Under the pieces are notes generated by a model. It was not told where the DNA came from. It made no database searches and saw nothing but the letters and a program-made list of their open reading frames with translations. From Ganoderma boninense (lineage: Eukaryota; Basidiomycota; Agaricomycetes; Polyporales; Polyporaceae), in NCBI GenBank assembly GCA_002900995.3, contig CM035313.1, positions 682,001-746,000 on the forward strand: a stretch of 64,000 nt of DNA, given 5' to 3'. A program made the translations under genes and the position numbers. Shown one piece after another: positions 22,266 to 31,600 of the stretch. The stretch's first letter is position 1. The number at the start of each line of letters is the position of its first letter.

Positions 22266-23080
22266 CTAGAAGTTGACGTTTGTAGCCAACTTGACAGCTC
22301 CGAGAAGAAAGTACTCTATGTCCCATAGTACATCAGACGTGAAGCTCCGGTGGATGACGAGCTCGACAAGCAGATAATCATCTTCCACAACTTCATCCCA
22401 ATTGACGTGACGGTTGCTTTGAGCATCAAAAATTGAGAACTAATGGGTCATGAGAGGGGTAGTGCTTGGCATGGACAGCAACAGCTTACATTGTCAGCAT
22501 GGAAGGTCGTGTTAATTGTGATCTCCCGAGGTACGGAACCTGTCAGAGGAGGTCATCAGAAATTGGTGACAAGGGGTAGGACAGGGCACGTACGGTTCAC
22601 AGGACGTGCCAAGCATGCAATGCGCTCAAGACCGAAAACATCCGCGGGAACAAGAGGGGCAAGCCGCAAATAAATTGGTAACAGCCCTCGATCCTCCTCC
22701 TCGATGAAGATCCGTGTTACGATAACGGGCATGAAAAGGATCAGCGGGAGCGAAGAATGATGTAGGGTGGTGGATCTTCTCGGGCCCGTGCCCCATCTGA
22801 GAGATGGAGGCAGCTGATGCGGTGTTACCGCGCGAGTGCGTCTGGTGGCAGATGTGATGTAGCGTCTGAAATGCCTATATGAAGACCGTTATAACATGCA
22901 GGGCCAGACGAAATGCGAAACTACTCACTCAGGATCGTGATCACATAGCCACTCGATGTAGCAGCGTCGGTGATAAGCTACATGGGCGTCGATGTCGGGT
23001 AAGTACGACTGCAATGGATCAAGACGGGAGTAGAAGATGCTGAGAATTTGTGCGAGAATTGCTGAGATGTGTTGCGACAT
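22266..23080 (-). CDS. Uncharacterised family B protein (B4)
   Basis: Four exons, 23080-22929, 22874-22594, 22539-22490 and 22439-22266, splice without error to 218 aa. The protein starts MSQHISAILAQILSIFYSRL and contains FRRYITSATRRTR, FIEEEDRGLLPIYLRLAPL, a 50-base third exon, and a last exon with FSIFDAQSNRHVNWDEVV then 'YLLVELVIHRSF' and 'YFLLGAVKLATN'. Size, exon number, intron phases and the C-terminal core match B1 (16257-17076). This is the cleanest member of the family and a useful query. It converges with A1 with only 29 bases between the two stops. Function unknown. Confidence 0.75.
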
Positions 23081-23355
23081 TCTGATGATGAGGGGAGATG
23101 GCATAGAAGGACGTTCAAGGGTTAATATGGTCGAAGTTGGAGCCCTATTCCTAGGGTTGAATTTCGTTCATGGGAGCGGATTAGCGATCAGCATTGGGTG
23201 TGAAATGGTCATAAATGAGGTTATAAAAGTGGAAGAGGGGCGTTGTGTGGTAGCAGAGCATATGAGCACGCAGTCGCGTTCAAAATCATATGTCGAACAG
23301 GGCTTGTATTCTAGCGAGAACTTGGAGTAGGTGATGGCATCAGAACGGATATGGG

Positions 23356-24582
23356 CTATGCAATGTACTCCGTATAGATCGTATAACTGCAAGGGGTGAT
23401 ATCAAGGGGCCATGGCGTGCACAACAGACCACAACGTTTTCCTCCTCGCCACCAGAGTGTAGTCAGCGAGAGGAGTTGTCCGGAGAGAATGGGAGCGGAT
23501 ATACGATGTTCAACAGTCCCGCTGAGCGCTATCATTAAGCAACGCGGATCACCAACCCAGCGTTGAGAAAGGGGACAGGATTCAGGCGTCAGCGACGCAC
23601 ATGAGCGCAATGCGATCATTGAATTCCACGCAGCATCGGAGTGGGCGAGTTTGAAGCCGCGCAGAATGTATTTGAGTGTTAGGAGTCGTAGGTGGGCCTT
23701 GATACGGGCGACTCGACGACACATGCCCTCGGAAGCATGTTGGGTTGCAGAAGGAGGAATGCGAAGGGGATTGAGAAGGCCGTGCTGAACCTCTCGGAGT
23801 CGCGGATAGAGGTCGACTACCGATGAGCCGCCGAGGAGACACATAGGCGGGGTGGACCAGAAATTCACGACTGGGAAGGTCGCAGATTCGGTGCAGCTTT
23901 CGACAATGTCAATGAACTTGTCACCCTTCTGCAAGTGAATGACGCATTGGACGCCAAAAGAGTACGTTTCGCTTGTCTGGAGTGAAAGGCATGAGATGCG
24001 TGGCATGACAATTAAGGAAGGAACGTATAATTGTCGTACCGTGTTCACTTCACCTGAGTCTCGGGCTGGGGTATCCTCGAGAAGGCGTCTCTCTAAAGCC
24101 TGCCAAATGGCTGTGAGAAACATGACAAGTTCACGTGAAGTGGAACGTACGTTGAGATAGATCAGGTCGTGGACCTGTTGAACGACATCCTCATCCGTGC
24201 AAGCGGCGTTTGCATGTGTGGATGGACGTCGGTCTATGATCTTGTATCCCTCGTCGTCGCAAAGACGGTCTGCAAGCACCTGCGCAAGGCCACATTTGCA
24301 ATACACATCGAGGTCGCGATGGATGTACAAGCATATCTCGCCGGCAAATCGGGCGGCTGCGGAACCGGCGATAAATGCATCGTATTCATCGAGTAGGTTG
24401 CGAAAAGCCTGTTGATCATGGATGTAGTCTGCGAGAATGATGTGGTAGCGAAAGGCAAGTTCGTTGGAGACGATGACATCGGCGAGGCGACATGAGGCTG
24501 CGAAGCGGCACAATGTCGGTAGGGGACAAGCAGCAAGAATCCTGCGAACAACATCCACAGGAAGAGCGAAAAGGTGAGGCAT
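23356..24582 (-). CDS. F-box protein with SGS/nucleotidyltransferase-like domain (F2)
   Basis: Begins MPHLFALPVDVVRRILAACP, a recognisable F-box helix with the LP.(D/E)hhxxIL pattern. 'CRFAASCR' follows, and about 60 residues on comes 'YDAFIAGSAAARFAGE' then 'IHRDLDVYC'. The GS motif followed by D-L-D is the signature of nucleotidyltransferase-fold proteins. In Agaricomycetes an expanded F-box family carries this pair, with no known substrate. After an intron around 24010-24040 the C-terminal half (YSFGVQCVIHLQKGDKFIDIVESC ... FPVVNFWSTPP) continues with helical segments to 23356. F-box proteins usually recruit targets to SCF ubiquitin ligases. Same strand as A2 upstream and B4 downstream. 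Better preserved than F1. Confidence 0.68.
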   Translation of the reverse strand: MPHLFALPVDVVRRILAACPLPTLCRFAASCRLADVIVSNELAFRYHIILADYIHDQQAFRNLLDEYDAFIAGSAAARFAGEICLYIHRDLDVYCKCGLAQVLADRLCDDEGYKIIDRRPSTHANAACTDEDVVQQVHDLIYLNVRSTSRELVMFLTAIWQALERRLLEDTPARDSGEVNTVRQLYVPSLIVMPRISCLSLQTSETYSFGVQCVIHLQKGDKFIDIVESCTESATFPVVNFWSTPPMCLLGGSSVVDLYPRLREVQHGLLNPLRIPPSATQHASEGMCRRVARIKAHLRLLTLKYILRGFKLAHSDAAWNSMIALRSCASLTPESCPLSQRWVGDPRCLMIALSGTVEHRISAPILSGQLLSLTTLWWRGGKRCGLLCTPWPLDITPCSYTIYTEYIA

Positions 24583-24664
24583 GATGTCCGGTGTATGGGC
24601 GAAGAATGTACGTGCTTGGGCAATGAGGGAGTGGAGATATAGCTGGGTGCATATAGGAGGAAGA

Positions 24665-25582
24665 CTAAGTATGAGAAGAAGGGGAACGATCGAGGGCGTG
24701 CTCGATGGCACGACCGAGGACGGATGTAAGCTCTTGCTCCATTTCCTCCGCGACCAATTGCCAAAACCGACGAATGTGACCCCATCCTGCCGAGCTGGGC
24801 CCGTTGCTTACCACAGACACATAGATGTGAGCACGGCCCCGGCTGCCTTGTTCGATGATAGGTCGTATGACCAGAGTCACCTTTGCAAAGATTAGGGTGC
24901 GGGGTGTGCAACAGTCAATTGGAGACGTACCGTTCCTGATGAGGCTGACTCAAGAAAGATGGAGCGTGCAACGTGCGGTCTGGTCGATCGAACATGGAGG
25001 TGGCACAGATCGACTCTGGAAAGACGAGATGGCAACTGAAGCAGAGAAATTGTGGCGACCGTCTCGTCATGAGTAGGGTCGTAGGTACGAAGCCACCGGT
25101 TAAGGTGATCCAAAGCGGCAGAAGTCAAGTACGATGAGCTACCCCACTGTGTTTCGTTGGTGGGAGGTGGGAGCGAAGCGGGTTCGAGGGGCGGAGGAAA
25201 AGATCCGGTAGAGAGGGGGGTAACTGATCGTTCCACTACTGACGTGGCGTCGTAGTGTTCACGCACGCCATCGCTGTAGATGGAAGTCTGGGCAAAAACA
25301 GTAAGTAGGTGACGTACTGGAGATGGATGAGCGGCGTACAGAGGGTGTATGAAGAGAAGGTGGATTGGTTGAGACATCTGAGCGTGGTGGTTGCTGGGGA
25401 CACTCGTCAGGTTGGACAAAATGGACGATGACATGATGACTTACAGACGATGCGGCAATGTAGTCAGCAATCCATGACGGACTACGTGCCAAAATCGCGG
25501 CCTCTACGATAGGCAGGCGTTGCGGAATGGGAACATGCGCATCCGCAGAGGGAAGATAGTTGGGGGGGACTGAGAACGACAT
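24665..25582 (-). CDS. Uncharacterised family A protein (A2)
   Basis: Starts MSFSVPPNYLPSADAHVPIP at 25582, with an intron after IADYIAAS near 25443. Further exons include a Pro-rich linker (SFPPPLEPASLPPPTNETQWG) and 'CHLHVRSTRPHVARSIFLE...' before an intron near 24930. The last exon reads VTLVIRPIIEQG...SNG then 'GHIRRFWQLVAEEMEQEL...GRAIEHAL'. This last part aligns with A1 residue by residue (GHVREFWRLVADHM...ARAVEKAM), including the intron position. Middle exon joins were not fully resolved. It sits immediately downstream of the Helitron gene on the same strand; its start is only about 75 bases from the Helitron stop. Function unknown. Confidence 0.62.
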
Positions 25583-25631
25583 GTTGGCGAGATGAACAAC
25601 GAGTGATTGCTTGCGAATATAAGAGCGAGGG

Positions 25632-25657
25632 ACTCACTTTTCACATGCGAAGTGAGT
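25632..25657. repeat. Hairpin directly after the Helitron stop codon
   Basis: ACTCACTT, a 10-base loop, then AAGTGAGT: perfect 8-bp arms ending one base before the stop codon of the Helitron gene. Helitrons carry a 3' hairpin just before their end, but no CTRR end is visible after it. It could be a hairpin of a non-canonical terminus or a simple terminator-like structure. Confidence 0.5.
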
Positions 25658-28600
25658 TTAATCTGTGTGAGTATGTGTTGGAGGTTGGATCGAGCATGGA
25701 ATGACGATAGGGAAGAAGTCGTATGGAATGGTTGTGGGGGGGGTGAATTTGTGAGCAGGGGCGTGGGAAGGTTGGGTGCGGAGTGAAAGTCTCCGATCTG
25801 ATGTGCGAGGTACACCAACACAAAGTTTACATCTCCGACTTAAATGGCAATCTGACGGTACACGACGTGGGGTGGCGACGCCACTGTCCAGACATCTCAA
25901 GTCTATGTTTTCAAGTCCTACAGCGGTTTTGATCCACTCGCCATCGTTTTGCTGTCCGTCATAAGTCCATAGTCCCCCAGCGACGTCAAGATATCTTGCT
26001 AGGTAATGGTTCGACTTGTTATAGAGCACTGCACACAACGTCCATGATCTCATAGTCGGTCCAACAGCAAGACGTATGTTCGGGGCGATATAAATGCAAT
26101 CAGTAGAGGATAAGGCCAGAATTAACATGACTGGTGCGTGATTTAGCACAGATTTTACATATCCGTCATGAGGGCAATGCGGACATCGAGTTTCGAATGA
26201 TTTGGCAAGCAGGCGATTGACATATTCGCCAATGTGGATACCGTTTGTGGGTGCCGTTTCATTTTCCACAGTTGCAGGTAGAGTCCACATCGCGCCTAGG
26301 GACACATCAGTCTCAATGTCGTGCGTATACCCGCAACTGTCACATCGGTACGAACTAGAAGCGATAGGCTCACTTGATGCGAGCATTGTAGTTGCTAAAT
26401 CTGACATATAAATTGGAACAGGACCACGTCTAGGAAACTTTTCCGGATTTGACATGGTCAATTGATCACGAAGTGCATTCCTCAACGGTTCTAGGTACGT
26501 GAGAGCTTGCGGAGCGTAAGAGTGGAATAAATCCGCGAGCATAGTCATGAACGGGTTTCCTGTGGTTAGAGTGTGGAGGAAGTCCGCTCCGAAGTCCAGC
26601 CGCAGTTGCCAGAAGGTCGAAAACAAGGCATCGTATGCGCAACTGTGATCTACGCTATCCCAACGTAGACCTTGCCGAGAGCGAAAGCTGTCTACACTAG
26701 GCATCGCTATCCACTGTTCGTCTAATCTCGTACGTTTAGGCGGGTTCAAATTACTGGTGGGAGCTTCTTTGCGCTTTTCTGGAACTTGTTGATCCTGTTT
26801 GCGTTTTTGTGTTGATAGAGACCATCCGATACCCAGGTCAGCACGGGGCGGAATGTAATCAACATCTTTGGTAGCTAGGAAGCTAGCTATCAAATTCGCT
26901 CTATTTTCGCCGACAACGCTCGGTGGCAGCTCACCATTGAAGCGCAACAGAGTGATTTCATCTAGAATCTCCAAATCTCGAAACTCGGATTGCAGCGCTT
27001 TGGATGGTCCTCGCTGAATTTTGGACGAATCAAAATCGTCAATTATTACTGTGTTGTTCAGAGACGCACTGCGCGATAGGCATGTGTATATCGACTGATG
27101 ATTGGTGCAGTATCGCAAATACACAACGTTTTGAGGCCTAGTTCCTCCCTGACATCCAAAATCGGTAAGTGCAAAGTTCTGAAGAACCATTACTTGTTCC
27201 CGCTGGATAGACACCTTCAGGTCGTTGATGGGTAATATGCATTTTACAGTCTTCTTCGTGCGCGGCATGGGAAACACATTCTTGGGAAGACCCTCAAGCT
27301 GGAAGTCATCGGGACAGGAGTGCAGCTTCACGAATAAAGTTTCCAAGATCTCCTTCCCGTCCGGCATGACTGTAGAGTCCCAACCAACGACAGTCCCGTC
27401 AGCGCCGTTGGTGGCCCCTAACTCAGTCGCTTCATTGAATTTTAAAGTGACGGGCATACCTTCGCAAAGAAGGAGCTTGCCTGCATGATGACCTGTGAGA
27501 GATGGCTTCAAGTTCCACAAAACCTCTTGAAGTTTTCCTCCGACAGAGTTATCATTCCGACTGGGCTCCGAAGTAGAGTCGTAGAAGCGTTGGGTTGCAC
27601 GCACAGAGTCCTTTTTCTTCGCATTCCCCCACATATCAAGTGAAAAGAAGGTGTGTAAAGGCTTCTGCACTTTACGTGCGAATCTTTTCGAGTAGAGCTC
27701 ATTGATAACATCGCGGTATGCATTTCGAGCAGTAATTATGGGGACATCCTCGAAATCCGGTGGGAGACTTTTACATACACGACTACGGAGAAGTGCGATA
27801 TCTTCCTTGTCACATCGTGCGTATCGCATATGACTGAGGCAACGTCGGAAGGCTTCGTCAGCAGGAGAACACTTGTTCTGACGCATATTTTGACGCAGGA
27901 TTGTGACAGTCGTGACCAACTGCCAAACTGCCTTGCCTTGTGCCGCTTGTTGTGCTCCGTGGGTTCCAGGCGACTTCGCTGCCATCACGCTGTCGCTATA
28001 CAGGCAATGGCCACGACCGGGGGGCATTAATTGCGCAAAATCTCCGGCAAATACCATACTCTTACCCCCGAAACCGGTATCTGCTGGATGGAAGGCGCGT
28101 ACCAATGCCTGAAATATACGCGCCAACGCCTCACAGGAGATCATAGAGATTTCGTCAATGAAAATCACTTCGACGTTTAGTAAACGCTCACGTATCTTTT
28201 CAACAGTGGTGAGCGGGAGTCCCTCCTCTTCATCAAACCCAAAGCCCAAAACTGAGTGATAGGTCGATCCGCCAATCAGAGATGCAGAGCGTCCAGTTGG
28301 ACCTAGTACTAAAAAGCGGTGAGCCTCATTTCTGAATTTGAGCATATCCACTAGAGCCAGAACGACTCTTGATTTTCCTGTTCCGGCCATACCACCAAGG
28401 AACATTCGAAGGGGCTCTGCATTAGGCCGCAAGAGTTGTTTCGCAATAATTAAAAATGCTCGGGTTTGCTCCTCGTTCAAGCTGTATGAGCGTGTGGTGC
28501 TGTATAGGAGCACTATATCCTCCTCACGGACACCAGATGAGAAAATACCGCGAATTGCTCCCATTTTCTCCATGTCGGTTTTAGTAACGATTTTTACCAG

Positions 28601-31600
28601 GTCAATTTTGCCCCGATATTCTGAATGCGAATCACGCACAGCATCGTCATCGCACGAGACTGGTGCCCGGCGACTTTGAAGGATTTCCAAACGTCGGCTT
28701 TGCACCATGCTCTTCCAACTGGATGCTGAGCGGGAAACGGCACCGTCCCAATGATAAACAGAAGTCGGAGTAGGCTGGAAAGGAATGAAGCGAATGGTGT
28801 GTTCCATTTCACCATGCAACCGACGTAAAAGCATTTTCATGTGTTTGGTTTCTTTCTGATGAAATGCCGTTGTTTTCCCTTCCATAGCATCTATATCTCC
28901 AAGTAAGTCGTTTAGATCGTTCATCGTGTCGCAGGGGGGGATGACGTTATTGATATCCTGATCTAGAGAGTCGGCATCTATGAACGACGGCAAGTTGATA
29001 TTGTGGTTGCGATTTAGACGTCGTTGGGCAGAGTAGTCGTCCCGAGCATCTAAACATTCATATAACGCCATCATATTTTTCATGACCTGTAAGTGTGCGT
29101 CTTCAAACGTAGTCTGGTCAAAGACTGATTGCCAACTCGATGCAGATCGGAGCAGGTCTTTGCCGGTACGCCAACCACCAGGAGCAAACAACATTAACAT
29201 CACCATTGCATATTCCTCTTGGTTGCCTCGATCAGGGCGAGGCAAAAGACCTCCTACAAAATTCACGGTGAGTGAACGGTCTTCGGGGAGAAGCTTCACA
29301 GCGTGTGTAGAGCTTTTCGGATGATCAGGAAGAAAATCATACCATTTATCTTGACCTGTCGAACTTGTCACAAACTCACTCTGATCTTCATTTTGGTAGG
29401 GCTCAGCGTCCTCGTCCTCATCACAATCAGTGTCCTGCTCGTCGGCTACATCTGTGCGCGGGAGAGACACCTCGGAAGCCGACGTCAAGTGTCGCTGACG
29501 TTTAGCAACGATGGTTCTCCGCCAAAATTCATATAGACACATTTGGCCAAGTTCTTCGGGCCGGAGTAAGTAGTCGCTCGTCTTCGAAACTGACACAATA
29601 CTTCCTTGACTCTTACTAATCACAACCTGCTCATCGCTATCTGCATCGTGGGGCTGCACGGAATGCTGGACACGAATACGAATTTCTACAGGAAGATCTG
29701 CGAGAATAACCTTGACGTACGTGTACCAGTACACTGTTTTGAATTTATGGTTGGTGTAGTGATCGGGGAATCCGAGGAGGTGCGCACAAGCTGCGGGTCC
29801 GCCAATTTCTGCGGCTGCTGCTAAAGCGTTGACCATCTTCGTCAAGAGCTTCCTGGCCTTTACGTTCGAGCTAATATCGTCTGCCTGTAGCATTTTGTCA
29901 CTGGCCTTGATGACATGAGCGATGCGGGCGAAGAATTTGTGAGTATTTAAAACACTCTTTGTAATATAATCAGCCACATAAGCGATAATCTCCCGAACCG
30001 CAGTGCCAGACAGTAGACAAGTCACGTCAGTGTTACACCTGCAGAGGACTGCAATGACGGGATTGTAAGTGTTAATCCATTCTTCATGCTTTCGAAAACG
30101 CACGGCTCCTGTATTGAAATCCACTTTTGTTTGCTGGACGATTTCGCGTGGAAAACGACCTCGACAATATTTAGGGTCCCCACGCAAACAACCATGGTCA
30201 TGGTCACGAGAGTGACGGTTAGAAGCAAATACAACTTCATCTGCATCACGGCGTAAGTCCTCATACCATTTCGCGAGAACAATGGAGTCGGTGCAATTGT
30301 CCACAGAAGGAGGAGAGCTAACGAGAGTCGTCGCAGGATCTCGAATACAGAGTCGTCCTTTCCCTTTTTTGAAGACCCCATTCACATATCGATCTGGCTG
30401 AAAAGATTCCAATTGGCCACTAAGGGTCGCCTCCGTGCCTGTGAAAAAATCACCCGTATGACACGCTTCCAACCACTCAATGAGACGACGACAAAACCCC
30501 TCGTCACTTACGATAGCCTCACGGGTTGCAGACGGTAAAGGATTGCCTTTTATCCAAATTAATAGATGCAAGTGAAGTGTTTTCCTACCTTGTTCCTCCA
30601 CAGTGCCAAAGTACGAATCGACAGGACCGAAAACGCCCGGATACGACGATCCGACACAGAACACATGCTTCAACAGTCCTTGTACGACGTGATCAAAAAA
30701 CCGAGCCGCTCCAACGGGATTTTTGGTCACAAGCAAAGTTCTATCCCAATCGGACGGGAGCATAGGAGAAGTTACTCCGAGGTCGATGTCTCGCCCGCAC
30801 ATCGCAATGCAAATAGGGTTTTTAGTGTCAGCGGGAGCAAAAGTAAAGAAAAAAGTTGGAGTGCCGCGAGCATAGGTGAGCGACCGAATTTCGTTGCGCT
30901 GCCATTTGCGTCGAGTGTTCGTACCGCTTACATGGCCTGCTACGTGGTCTACGATGGATATTAGTTCGAAACAAGCACGTTCTGCATCGTCCTCGGCTTG
31001 AACGTATCCTGATGTTTTAGACCGTGAAACCAGCCGGTCAAGCGCTGCACGATCGATGCTTAAGAGCTTTTCAGCAACTCGAGGAAAATGTTGGCGTTTG
31101 GTAAGTAGATAACCACCTGTATAGCAAGCTCGCATCTGTTCGTGACTAAAGACGAGAAAAGGAAAGGTACGATCAGTCTGGAATCGTCGATCAGCGTACA
31201 TTAATTGCGCACGAATATGACTCTTGCGATCTAAGCGTTTGCGAATCTTGTCGTTCTCAAAGCCACCAAGCCCAAAAGGATATAACCACGGAAACAAAGA
31301 TGGATATAGGTCAGGGTTGTGGTACAGGCTCTCAGGTACGTCTTCGTGTCGGACACTTAAAGCCTTTCCGCCGTTGTCGAAGTATTGGATTGCAAACACT
31401 AATCGCTCTTGGCGAGTCATTTTGGCCATTTGCGACCCTGTCAGAGCGCGAACTAGAAACGGGCAGTTGTCATCTTCGTCTTCTCGCTCATAGACCGCCA
31501 AATTCTCAGCACCGTGCTCGTTCATTGATCGATATACGACGCTGACTGCAGGCTCATCCTCTGAATAGGTCGCTAAATTATCCGCACTTACTTCAATGCC

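Noticed and set aside
25590..25631. Canonical Helitron 3' terminus (CTRR) after the hairpin
   Set aside because: No CTRR followed by T within the expected distance; only CTTA-like sequence is present.
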